DNA of 64,000 nt, taken from the NCBI GenBank assembly GCA_009733575.1, contig ML769383.1, positions 744,001-808,000 on the forward strand. Direction: 5' to 3'. The stretch comes from Gymnopus androsaceus JB14 (Eukaryota; Basidiomycota; Agaricomycetes; Agaricales; Omphalotaceae). A program made the position numbers and the translations under genes. The notes beneath the pieces are model-generated. The model saw nothing but the letters and a program-made list of their open reading frames with translations, was not told the DNA's origin and ran no database searches. Position 1 is the first letter of the stretch; each line of letters opens with the position of its first letter. Positions 11,506 to 21,512 of this stretch are shown piece by piece.

Positions 11506-12612
11506 TCATTGCTTCACGCCGCTGGCTACCGCAGCTCTCCGTCGCTTATTTCCGCGTCTGATTTCCCCCAAATCAGCTTCAATCTCCGTTTCCTTTGACG
11601 CGCTTAGCATCGCGAGACTTTTGCCCAAACCTCCTATAGCTTGACTCTGATGAGTGCCACTACCTTTTGGTCTTCGGCGACCGCCTGATGGGTTAGCACT
11701 GGGGGTAGCATTGATTACAGCAGCTCCGCCACCAACAGGTATAGTGGTGGATGTAAGAGGAAGGGGAAAAGGTGAAGGAATTTCGTCAACGGAAAGCGAG
11801 TGAGGGTTCAGGAAGGGCCCGGAGGTGATAGGGAGACTACTGATGGCGCCTGGTGTGGCATTTGGAAATGCTGCAGCCGGAGTAGGGGGAGGAGAAGTAC
11901 CGATCTTATTGCGCAACTTTCGCGTTATATGAGATCTGTTCTGAGAGTCCAATGAAGCATCGGCAGAGGGCCCTTCTCCCTCCTTATCTTCCCTTGCTCG
12001 TCTTCTGCGTTCCTCGATTCCTTCCATTAGACGCTCGCGTACACGATCCCTGCCTTTCTTCCATTCATCCTCGACTCTGAGTCTCTCTTCTTCATAAGCC
12101 GTCTGCGCACGCTCTAGACCGTACGCTTCTTCCATGTTCATACTGATGCAGCAGAGCAGAGCGTTCAATCGAGATGGGAAGAAGCCGAATGTTGTAAATT
12201 GACATCGCATCGGGTTTTGTCGATAATCCAACTGTTGTGCTTATCAGAGCGTTCATATTCTCTGTGTAATGTCTGCCACTATGTAGCCTGTTAGATTAGA
12301 AGAAATCGAGGTAAAATAGGTCACTTACTCGTCTCTGCGATCACTGATTTCCTTTCCAACTTTTCCAGAAAGATCCTTTCGTCTCTTTTCCTTTTTCCCT
12401 TCATCAAAAGGTCCTGCGTTAACAGTCTTCAGGTTCTTCTTTGGAAACGCGTAGTTTATAACTTGCCATGGGATTTGGATGACCCAGCGAACGACGCTGA
12501 ATGGTGATTCGGATATGAGAAGTTCATGACAAAAGAATTGCCTGCCGGAGCGCTTTGCTTGCGGCGATACTACAGTACTTAGTGCAAAAGCGCCCAGGAG
12601 TGCATAAATCAC
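11506..12612 (-). CDS. SDS3-like (Rpd3/Sin3 histone deacetylase complex) protein
   Basis: The C-terminal exon encodes a long basic coiled coil, YEEERLRVEDEWKKGRDRV and RERLMEGIEERRRRARED, followed by a Pro/Ser-rich linker and a basic end GRRRPKGSG...GNKRRRAA. This is the fungal Sds3/Dep1-like architecture of Rpd3L subunits. An upstream exon supplies FDEGKKEKRRKDLSGKVG and ISDRRDE, joined by an intron of about 43 nt beginning GTAAGT. Near 12231-12240 the frame must change by one base to connect NALIST to LDYRQNPMRCQFTTFGFF; no intron fits in phase. The true start is unclear: ATG 12612 gives an unlikely hydrophobic leader (MIYALLGAFALS), so the real first exon may lie elsewhere. Confidence 0.7.
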
Positions 12613-13154
12613 AGTATATGGGTTGTAGCTCTCGCAGTTCTTAACGGTTGCTCCTCAAACTTTTAATGTAAGGTTTTGTACATGTTCAAAAGACATTTGT
12701 CTCCTTAATTTGAGAAAAAATGACAAGGAAAAAATTCAGGAATTTTGAACTTGTGCGAAATAAGACTTTTTTCCAGGTTCACATGAGGCTCTCGATTTTT
12801 AGAGCCACAAATACTTCACGGGCAAGTATAAAATTTTAACAGTATCTTTTTTACATATATATAGGTAGTACTACTAGACCGATAAGGTGCCCGACCTATG
12901 GTTGCTGTTTCACGAGTGGAAGAGGTGAAAAAGTGCAGGCCAAATGGCCAGAAATGGCCGTTAAGCACTCATTGCTCAAAAGGTTTCTTCGGCTCCTTCT
13001 GGTATCCTTTTGAATGTCTCTTAAAAATCACCAAAGCAGATGAGAAAACACTTTCACATCCTAAATATGATCACCTAGAATCCGGGAGCCATCCGTCAGA
13101 AATAGAAGAACTTTTTCTGTAGTGACATTTTTTCTGCACTTCTGGGGTAACGAT
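12613..13154. other. AT-rich intergenic stretch
   Basis: No gene or RNA recognised. AT-rich with T and A runs and a TATATATA tract near 12857. One plus-strand ORF (12898-13122) has no family signature. Confidence 0.5.
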
Positions 13155-13164
13155 AGGGAAAATA

Positions 13165-13308
13165 CACTGGCGGCCAAAAGTGATGCCACCCCCAAATCGG
13201 GTACTGAATGGCAACTGAATACACCCCCGTGACCTACTAAATTGAGAGATTGTATTCAGCTCCATTCAGTACCCGATTTGGGGGTGGTATCACTTTTGGC
13301 CACCAGTG
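13165..13308. mobile_element. Tc1-like MITE 1
   Basis: A 144-bp palindromic element with 47-bp terminal inverted repeats: left end CACTGGCGGCCAAAAGTGAT, right end its near-perfect reverse complement ending GGCCACCAGTG. It is flanked by TA on both sides (13163-13164 and 13309-13310), the target duplication of Tc1/mariner. The terminus resembles Tc1's CAGTGCTGGCCAAAA. It sits inside the left arm of foldback element A. Confidence 0.85.
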
Positions 13309-13347
13309 TACATGCACGACTAATGCCACGTGGCCGTTCCATATTAG

Positions 13348-13575
13348 CGTATGACACATCCAGCAGGCACCATGTGATCCGAAAACTTTTTGCGGGACTT
13401 TACAAAAAACCTTTTGCGAGACTTGTAAACTGACTCTTCGCAAAATTCCTGTTGGGTGTTTCAAGATATACCTTCTATCTTTGTTCACCCAATAGGAATT
13501 TTTCTAAAAGTGAGTGTAGCGGTCTCGCAAAAGCTTTTCAATTTCACGTGGTGCCTGCCGGATCTGTCATACACG
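13348..13575. mobile_element. Foldback MITE B inserted in element A
   Basis: Ends are inverted repeats: ATGACACATCCAGCAGGCAC on the left, GTGCCTGCCGGATCTGTCAT on the right. Inner arms also pair (TTTTGCGAGAC with GTCTCGCAAAA; AATTCCTGTTGGGTG with CACCCAATAGGAATT), so nearly all of it folds back. A short CGT(A) occurs at both flanks but the target duplication is not clear. The right arm of element A lacks this block, showing it is a later insertion. Confidence 0.7.
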
Positions 13576-14193
13576 TATCTTAAAATATTTTAGAAAAACG
13601 AAATAAAACAATTATCAGCATGAATAGAAATTACGAAGCCTAAGAGCCCTTGAGAAAGTCAACTTGATGAGCAGACAAATCCTTGTTGAGTTATTGAGTG
13701 TACAATACTGCAAGTCAAGAGGATTTCTAAAAATTCACACGCTTTCTTGCTGGTGCTCAATAAGGACTCGTCCTCTCCGCTTGCGGACAGTCTTAATAAG
13801 ACCTTTCTCAAGGGAAATCTCAGGCTGCACATTTTCTATTCATGTCGATAATAATTTTATTTCAATTTTATAAAATATTTTACCCTAATATGGAACAGCC
13901 ACGTGACATTAGTCGTGTATGTATTTTCCCCTAAAATATCTTACTATAAGTATCAAAGTAACTAGCAAAGAGCTTATGCTCTCGTAAAAAATACAGTCTG
14001 AACAGGAAAGAAAGAATAGTATATCAATACAACGATATCACAGGTGCACGTACTTTGGGTTCAAATGTTCCTACATCTCTACTCAACTTGCCACACTCGT
14101 CTGTCAACTCATACCAGCAACAACACAGCATGAGTGTCATATTTATCATGATTGAACACTGGTCCCTGCATCTACCCCTCCAAATCACCTTGT

Positions 14194-15778
14194 CTAGATG
14201 AGAATATTTAGCGTGGTTAGGACTTGGAGACCCAGGACTAACTGGATGTGAGTTGAGACCTGGGTGCTTGGAATGGAACTGGTTGCGAAAACAGGCAACT
14301 CAACGCCTCTGTCTCCTCTGAATAAATAGCCTCCCTCGTTGGTCCCATGGCCATTGTCAGTGTGACGACCGTTCACTGCAGGAATAAGGATAATCACGCT
14401 GGCGAGCCTCTAAGAGAGAGGAGAAACGTACAAGAAACAAGTAGAGAGAATGTAGAAATTTTGGCGAGCATCATTCCCATAGCGACTAGCAAGGCAAGGT
14501 GAGGTTAAGTAATAGGTAGCGTTCAACTTGAGGATGGATTTGACGTACCGTAGTAGAATCCGAATTTACTATAACTGACAAAACCAAGAATGAAGGCTTG
14601 AGCGAAAAGGGACAGGAAGTTGCATTCCACTGTCTGGACGATGAGTTTACGCAAACGTCTATGAAAAAACCAGTTGGCAGAAACACCCGACGGGAATTCA
14701 GGTTTCATTCGGAAGCGGAGGTCAAGGTAGTAAATCATTGAGCTCGTGATCAAGACATCTGCGCCTCTGCTGAATATTTAGCCCGATTACTTGTCGATTT
14801 TTAATAGAGAAAAAATTACACGGAACCCCCGAACCATATGTATGCCGCAGGTCTGGCGATCAATTAATGCTAGTTTACAAGTCAATGTAAGTTTTACACT
14901 TACCGAGCAAGCGCAAAATCCGAGATGGACTTGTGCGTTCCTGGAATGTGTATCATCCAACAAATGAGACCTAAAAAGATTCAATTAGACATTTACTAGA
15001 TGAAAAGAGGCGAGAGATTTTCGCACACCAGCTCAATATGGAGAGGCATCCTATCACTACTGGCAATATCCAATTCTTTCTCATGGATATTATCCAAACG
15101 CGCCATGCATAAAAGAGCTGCACGGCGAGACCACATGATCCACTGCAAGTGGTAAGCGGTCAACCATTGGTTAGTACTGCGATGAAAAATGCAGCCGCAC
15201 AAGAAGAAAGATTCGGCGCTGAGTCCCCAATGGGTGAACGTCAATGCGGCGGGATCTGAAAGTGGTTAGTAAGTTATAACCAGTAGAATGGTTCTCGAGA
15301 CTGACTCCCGTAATTCGCAACAGCCCAGTCATAACTCCAGATGCCTGCGAAAATGATATCAGGAGGCTTGAAGCTCAGAGTACAAGGACAATGCCGACCA
15401 GTTCCAATGGTGTCGCCAATGCACATGCTGACACACAGAATAACTAAGGCTTTGAACCACCATCTATCAGCGGGGAAATTTGTGAAATAGGTCCATGCTA
15501 GTGAAAGGCTCTGCATAAGTACCTCGAATATGAGAATCAGTATATTCAAGCACTCACCGGAAGAAAGCACAATACCCATCGTTAAGTACTAATAATAATG
15601 ACAATACTTGAGCTCAATTCATACGATTAGAGACTTATACAAACCGAAAGGTAGTTGCCAACAACCTGTCGAATACCATTAGTATCCTCAAATTTAGATT
15701 CCCTTCAAAGAGACTTACCACTCCCCCAAGTAAAATGTTAATTTGGGCCTGTTCTGCTACAGAAAGACCCGCCGACAT
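14194..15778 (-). CDS. DUF6534 seven-transmembrane protein
   Basis: Basidiomycete-specific integral membrane protein of unknown function, reminiscent of a 7-TM receptor. Exons inferred: 15778-15719, 15665-15645, 15588-15558, 15497-15399, 15344-15306, 15255-15201, 15142-about 15050, 14970-14904, 14852-14827, 14764-14549, 14485-14432, 14375-14194. Characteristic segments: GLSVAEQAQINILLGGV, AWTYFTNFPADRWWFKALV, NYGNPAALTFTHWG, GLAVQLFYAWRVW, RKNWILPVVIG, DVLITSSMIYYLDLRFRM, LAKISTFSLLVSVNGR. The soluble C-terminal tail is Ser/Thr-containing. The exon ending near 15050 does not join the next in phase, so either a base is missing there or the boundary differs. The exon 9 donor (GTTCCG) is weak. 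Confidence 0.75.
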
Positions 15779-16395
15779 CGTGAAGAACTAATGTTCTTTG
15801 GAGTTTGGGAGAATAGTGCGTGATCGGGGTGTGGTGCGACGAAACCTATACTCCAGATTAGTCTGAGTAAATGTTGAATACAATTTTCGGCGTTCACTGG
15901 CGTACGTTAAGGAGCCAAGCCAGGGTCCTCTTGGGGCATACATCGGGACACTAGGGCCAGGGCATCTGTGATTTGGGGTGCTTCCATATCACCGGTTGAA
16001 GCCTTGAAGGACACACAATCGACCAATGCTCCCGGGTAGCCTCTTCTCTCATTCACCAGCGCCAGTGCACGAGTGTCAAGCGGAGATGCACATGAAAGTC
16101 TTTTATTCGTTTGAGAAAACACAGGAAGCGTTCAGAAAATTGAGTTTTCACTTCCTTGACGACGAGGTTGCTGTCATTGCTTTCGTAAGAAAGCTTAATC
16201 GAATTCGAAGTCGATTTGCCAACATTTCGGCGCCGGAAACGCCGAATCGCACTAAAAAGTTGACACTGCCACCAGCTTTTGGCAGGGAACCAAGGACACG
16301 CTCCGAAATGTGCCAGGCGTAAATTCGATCCAATTCGAATAAGCTTTCCGCAGCTTACGAGGCTGCTGTCAGAGTATTTTGGACACAATTGCCAG
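15779..16395. other. Intergenic stretch upstream of the DUF6534 gene
   Basis: Presumably contains the promoter of the minus-strand DUF6534 gene near 15780-15860. Overlapping ORFs on both strands around 16030-16440 have no family signature and shadow each other. Short complementary blocks near 16240-16310 suggest more foldback debris. Confidence 0.4.
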
Positions 16396-16399
16396 GGCT

Positions 16400-16485
16400 G
16401 GGTAGCGTTGGCGGGAAGACCGTGGATGAAAATCAATTTTGCATTTGACGCCGCGCATCTGGTCTTCTACCAGACGTTTTACGTT
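16400..16485. repeat. Short inverted-repeat element, GGCGG(G)AAGACC family, copy 1
   Basis: Left end GCGTTGGCGGGAAGACC, right end GGTCTTCTACCAGACGTT: imperfect inverted repeats. The adjacent inner sequence GTGGATGAAAATCAATTT matches the inner part of the copy at 17.64-17.73 kb in opposite orientation. Confidence 0.55.
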
Positions 16486-16559
16486 ATAGAATCCCAATGA
16501 GTTACCATCCACTCAAGGGAGAATTTTTAGTTACAGAGAGTGTAAGTGGGATTGTATTC

Positions 16560-16895
16560 TATATCTCAAGAGCCTCAGGCTTGATATAAGCTCAAAAATG
16601 AAGGCTTGCAGCGTCTCACAGTCGCTTGGAAAGATAGTTCCGGAGCTTCGGAGCCCATCAATTTTGATCGGACTTCATCAATGTTGCATCCGGTTTTCTG
16701 CCGAACCGTTTACCTCATAGTACTAGCCCACTCGAAGTAAAAGTAAGTATGCAATAGGGATAGAATATCATTGTTCTATCCCAAGAGCATCACATTTCCT
16801 AGTAAAATTTAGAAAACGAAGGCCTGCAGCGTCATGAGCACCTCAGAGTCGCTTGGAGAGCGAATTCCGGAGCTCCCGGAGCCCAATCGGAAACA
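16560..16895. repeat. Two diverged direct repeats
   Basis: Blocks starting near 16598 and 16813 share GAAGGC(T/C)TGCAGCGTC, CAGAGTCGCTTGGA-type and TTCCGGAGCT sequence in the same order about 210 bp apart. Both are preceded by an AAGAGC(C/A)TCA-like block. They look like an old tandem duplication of non-coding DNA. Confidence 0.5.
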
Positions 16896-17009
16896 GTGAG
16901 AGTACACTCGATACTTTCAATGACTCGCTCAGCTAAGGAGACAAACGGGACCACTCCTCGAAAATGGTGCTCCAGAATGCCCGGGAATGGAGTGCCTTCA
17001 TTGGTGATA

Positions 17010-17478
17010 ATCACCCCGGTGGAATGAGTGATTATCGCATGAAATTTTTTAGGAAATTTGTGGGATAAAAGATAACATTTTTCGTTGAGAATTTCTTCTG
17101 AAAAAGGACATCTTTTGCACTGGAAAAAAATTGAAAGATAAGATATGTATTGCAGCTGTAATCTATTTTCTTTTTCATTCAAGATTGCTTAGCTTTCGCA
17201 CTCGGAAAAGTTTAAGGCACATTTCCATTCAGTTTTGCAAATAACCATATGGCAACTCAATGGAAAACGCCACTAAACTTTCCCGAGCGCAAAAGTTGAT
17301 CAATTGCAAGTAAAAAAGGGAATAGATTACAGCTGAAAAATGTATCTTATCTCTCAATTTTTTTCCAGCGCGAAAGATGTCCTTTTTTGGACGAGAAACT
17401 CAGCGGAAAAAGTTATCTGTTACCCCATAAATCTCCTAAAGAATTTCACGCGATAATCACTCATTCCACCGGGGTGAA
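17010..17478. repeat. ~470-bp foldback element
   Basis: Almost the whole segment is one imperfect palindrome centred near 17245. Left end ATCACCCCGGTGGAATGAGT, right end ACTCATTCCACCGGGGTGAA. Inner paired blocks include AAAAGGACATCTTT with AAAGATGTCCTTTT and CAGCTGTAATCTATT with AATAGATTACAGCTG. TA flanks both ends, hinting at a TA-targeting DNA element. No ORF; a transcript could form a hairpin of about 200 bp. Confidence 0.75.
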
Positions 17479-17634
17479 TATTCCCACGCTATGAGTTATC
17501 CTTACCTTCCGTGTGCTGTTAGCTTTTTGGAGCCTTTCTGTCATGTTCGAGAGCTCTAAAGTCATGTATGTACCACATGTTTCGAGAAAAATACAGGAAA
17601 ATTTGACCTACAGCTTACATACACGGTCTTCTCG

Positions 17635-17735
17635 CGTTTAACGACGTTGGCGGAAAGACCAAGGAAGGATTCCCACAGACCATCCCGCCACTTACAAATT
17701 ATTTTCATCCACGGTCGTCCCGCCAACGTTAGCTG
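17635..17735. repeat. Short inverted-repeat element, GGCGG(G)AAGACC family, copy 2
   Basis: Left ACGTTGGCGGAAAGACC and right GGTCGTCCCGCCAACGTT are inverted repeats, with a second inner pair. It is related to the 16.4-kb copy but in opposite orientation (CCACGGTC...CATCC). Confidence 0.55.
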
Positions 17736-18314
17736 GGTGAACAAGGTTCAAGTTTCAATGCTTTCCATTGCGCGCGGCGGTGGAAACGCACTGTAGTGTC
17801 GGTCGACTCTTGTCTATTAAGTCTAGATCTGCATTAAGTATTTTGAGATTCAAGCTATGCGAGGAGGAACTATGCAACGAGCTAGTAGTTGAACGTTGAA
17901 CCCGAACTATCTGAAGTGTAACTCGACGTATGAAAAAAGGATCGGGATGGCCAGACATTAAGCAGCAAAGCATCTGAATAGTGGTATTGAAGGAAGGAAA
18001 GCTTGGAATTGGTTGGAAAGGGCTAGATAGTTCGTTCCATCATCATTCTCACCTGACTCCGAGAAACCGTCACAATCTCCGTTCATCTCCTCGTATCTTC
18101 ATCCTCAACACCGATACCGATACCAAAACAGGTGCAGTGGGCCATAGTCCGTCGTGTTTTTGAGTATCACACTACACACTACAGACGACAGCGAGAGAGA
18201 ACTGCTTGCCGGAACGCTTTCATACTCTTGGACTACTCTACTAGTAGTACTGGTAACACGACATAGTTAAAACCCGGTTTAGATACAAGCGTACAGAACG
18301 CGTAAGAGGAGAGA
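17736..18314. other. Intergenic region downstream of DBP10
   Basis: No supported gene. Small ORFs on both strands (17755-17973, 17981-18163) lack introns, family motifs or context. The part next to 18314 is probably the DBP10 3' untranslated region, because the DBP10 remnant at 10.87 kb carries the same bases past the stop codon. Confidence 0.4.
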
Positions 18315-21300
18315 TCACCGCCTTCCTTTATGACTAGGACGTGCATTCTTAGCCTTGCGCCTCTCCTGCATCTTTCGCGATTTGCGAATCTCGTCGGCAT
18401 TCTTGAGCTCCGACTTGACCCGTCCCATCGACTTGCCTCCATACCGACCTCCACCAACCTTTGGCTTCCTTCCTACTGCTCCTTTTGCACCTCCCTTGAC
18501 ATGAGATGAAGATGCAGCACCTGAGCCCGATCCTCCTCCTCCTCCTTCATTCCCTCCCTGCTTCTTCAACTGCCTCACCTTCCGCTCATAGTCCTTACTC
18601 AACTTGTCCAGAGGCTTAGATTCCGTAATCTTGTGATGTTTGAATCTATGACCGCCCGAACCAGACATCTGCCTCGAACGTACACCTTCTCCCTCAACTT
18701 CACCCACCCTAGGAAGACTAGAATGCGTCTTGGCCTTCCATTCGTCGAAACGACCACTACGGTACGTGGCAGGAAGTTTCATCCCGCTCTCGGTTTTGAC
18801 GAGTTTGACATTGTCGGAGCCGACACCATCGCCTTTGACGAATTTTTTCTTCTTCTTGTCCCAGTTGAGCATGCGCTTTTTGCGGTCAGCGACACCTTCG
18901 TCTCCAGCGAGGTCGAATGTGGCTCCTCGGGCTTGTTCGACGAATGAAGCGCCATCGGTAAGGGAGTATCTGATAAAGATTGAGTTAGTAAAGAGATAGA
19001 CGATGTGGCCCAAAAAACTCACCCCTTCTCGGTTAATGCATCCTTTTGGTAATGCGACATGTAGAACTCCTGGTCTCGGAAGCCCTTTTGTTTGCTCGAG
19101 TTATCGAAAACGGCCTGAAGTTTCGAATCAGTATCAGCATTTATAGAACGATAGTAGATTGCCTACCGCAATATCTTCTTCATTCGCCATTTCTACATCA
19201 TTGCTACTAGACGCTACGGGTTCGGCCGCATCGTCATCGATCAAGGCAGACGAGGTAGCCGCGGCTTGAGACCTTTGCGCAGACTTTGTAAGAGCCTTTC
19301 GACGCTCTTTCATCAAAGCAGCATTGGCAGTACTAGCCTTTCCTTTCGTACCAATCTCGAACACCGTCTCCGCAGGTCTGAACGCACTCACCACACGCAG
19401 GAGCTCTTGTTTAGCATGCTCCTCCGAGCGACGTTTGAGCTTATCAGAGCCTCTAAGGAGTACTGGATTGATGCCCGTATCAGATCCAGCGAGAATCCAT
19501 TTAGGGTCTTTAATCATCTCCTTGGCTCGTTTGTAGCTCGAGGGACTGGCTTTTCCTTTACTCCTCTCGTACATACTCTGCGCTCGCTTCATCACGGCGC
19601 GCAATGAGGGAAGAGAGTGGTTTGCGTCGTCGAGGGATCTGAGGTATTCCATGTCTTCATCTATCCTGCCGCGTTCAAAGGGACCCAGGATCAGCGATTC
19701 GGTGTATACCTGATCGCCTTGCTCAGCTACTTGGCATTTCAGTGGTCGACCAAGGAACAACTGAAGATCCAGCAGATAAGGAAGTTCGGTATGAGTGATA
19801 AACGACCATGCCCATCCTTGACGACCAGCTCGAGCCGTCCGACCTACACGATGGACAAACACTCTGGCGCCATGGGGAAAGTCGTAATTGACAACATTCT
19901 CGAGAACGGGAATGTCGATTCCACGAGCAGCAACATCCGTGACTACCAGGATACTAGTTCGTCCACGCCGGAACTGCTCCATTTGGTAGCTTCGCGCAGC
20001 CTGATCGAGAGAACCGTAGATATGCGAAACAGCGTAACCAGCGGTGGTAAGGAGATTGGTGAGGTATTCGACGTGATGTTTCGTGGCGGCGAAAACGAGT
20101 GTCTGATGAGGCATGGTGACATCGTCCTTGCGTTTGGCCTTGCCTTTGCCTTTTTTGTCAGGCTTTTCCTCTTCATTTTGGGGTTGCGACTCGTCGTTCC
20201 AGGGGACTTTGATAACATCTCTGAGAAGAGACATTAAGCAAGCATCTTTTTCAGCCTGCTTTACCGAGAAAAACGCCATCTTCAAGTCGGAGCTAATTTT
20301 GCTCTCGGCATCTAGTCGCACAAGTTTGGGGTTCTCCAACCCGGCTTTAGCGAATTCGACAAGAGACGTAGGTAGCGTTGCAGAGAAGAGCAAGGTCTGC
20401 CGGGCTGTGGGAAGTCGGTGAAGGATCTCGTTCAGCGCTGTTTCGAAACCCATTTCAAACAGACGGTCGGCCTCGTCGAAAACTGCGTATTGGATGGATT
20501 TCAAGTCGAGGTTCATTTCGACTATCAAGTGAAGCAGACGGCCAGGAGTGGCAATGATACTAAATTTTTGCATGAGCCAAGTTCACTGGGAAGGAGATTG
20601 AAAAAAACTTACACGTCGGGATTGTTCGTCATCATCTCAAACTGCTCGTCGAGACCTTCTCCACCGAACAACTAGAGCCCATCGTAGACTCTGTCCCTTG
20701 GAATCTTCCGGCTCTTTCGTGTCTCCAGCATGGTCGCCCTTGCCATGATTCCAGCCTCGGGCAAGTTCCTTGCCAACTTTGAGAATCTGCAGGGCAAGTT
20801 CTCTTGTGGGAATCAAAATAAGAGCTCTAGCACCAAAGGTAGAGGAATGGCGACCTCCAAGACGTTGTATCAAGGGAATCATGAAAGCAAGAGATTTCCC
20901 GGAGCCTGTACGAGCCATACCTACAAGATCCTGTGGAGGATTGGATAGCAAGGCGGGATAGCCAGTCTCTGAATGGGAGTAGGGATCCGATATCCTTGCA
21001 GATTCAATGAGCGCAGTAACGAAGGATGGAGGCCTACAGAAAATGTTAGTTAATGAATTACCTTTACCAAGTCCAACGCAACGCACCCATGCTTTGAAAG
21101 CTACCTCCGCCAACTTCACCTTTGGCTAGTTTAGACTTTCCTTTAGTCTTTTTAAGCATTTCTGTGCCACTTTTTACATTGTGCTTTGCAATGGAATCCT
21201 GCAGAAAAACGCTGAAATCCTCTTCATCGGACGCTTCCTGAGAGTCGATTTTTTGTCTCTTTCCGGTGAGCGCAGAGGAAATGTCGACATCTTCGATCGT

Positions 21301-21393
21301 CGTCCGTTTAAGAATTCATCGTTGGAATGGTCTGAATCCGAGGCAGATTCTTCGCTGGATGGCTCTGAATGTTTTCGTTTTGCAAGGAGGCAT
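18315..21393 (-). CDS. DBP10: DEAD-box ATP-dependent RNA helicase DBP10
   Basis: Nucleolar helicase for 60S ribosome assembly. Helicase motifs in order: [12 protein letters not shown] (Q motif), ARTGSGKS (I), PTRELALQ (Ia), IATPGRLLH (Ib), DEAD (II), SATLP (III), TKHHVEY region (IV), [29 protein letters not shown] (V, split here: [15 protein letters not shown]), [11 protein letters not shown] (VI). The DBP10-specific tail has [14 protein letters not shown] and [16 protein letters not shown], then a lysine-rich end [13 protein letters not shown]. Exons: 21393-21087, about 21032-20613, 20559-19167, 19114-19023, 18969-18315. Four places need a one-base correction: near the start (21384-21391), 21307-21310 (A run), 20955-20957 (C run) and 20663-20666. 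Exon 3 is intact for 464 codons, so these look like consensus errors. The start shares a ~120-bp divergent promoter with an F-box gene. Confidence 0.92.
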
Positions 21394-21512
21394 CTAAAAG
21401 TGAATAAACCGAATAAAATTTCGCCGGATCCATATATTCGTGCCTGCCGGTTTTAAATTGCTATCGCGAGCGACGGTAGTTGCGAGTTGGTGAATGCTTC
21501 ACTGCATATACT
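21385..21512. promoter_or_regulatory. Divergent promoter P1 between DBP10 and F-box gene 1
   Basis: Only about 120 bp separate the two start codons. The block contains AGGAGGCATCTAAAA, CCGGATCCATATA, CGTGCCTGCCGGTTTTAAA and TTGCTATCG. Copies of this block recur at 23.21, 27.00 and 31.46 kb. The conserved half includes the first DBP10 codons (minus-strand ATG in GGCATC). Confidence 0.7.

Larger units (their letters stand above)
13155..13931. repeat. Foldback element A (interrupted by two insertions)
   Basis: The right arm from about 13870 to 13931 (ending GTCGTGTATGTATTTTCCCC) is the reverse complement of a left arm split in three. The left pieces are AGGGAAAATA at 13155-13164, CATGCACGACTAATGCC onward at 13311-13347, and AAAATATTTTAG onward from about 13581. 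Inner parts also pair: ATCAGCATGAATAGAAA with TTTCTATTCATGTCGAT, and CCCTTGAGAAAG with CTTTCTCAAGGG. Without the two insertions the element would be about 400 bp and nearly palindromic. No ORF of a transposase is visible, so it is non-autonomous. Confidence 0.75.

Noticed and set aside
12898..13122. 74-codon ORF as a transposase remnant
   Set aside because: No catalytic or DNA-binding motif of any transposase; the region is AT-rich and non-conserved.
16026..16440. Overlapping ORFs on both strands
   Set aside because: They shadow each other, have no splice structure and match no family.
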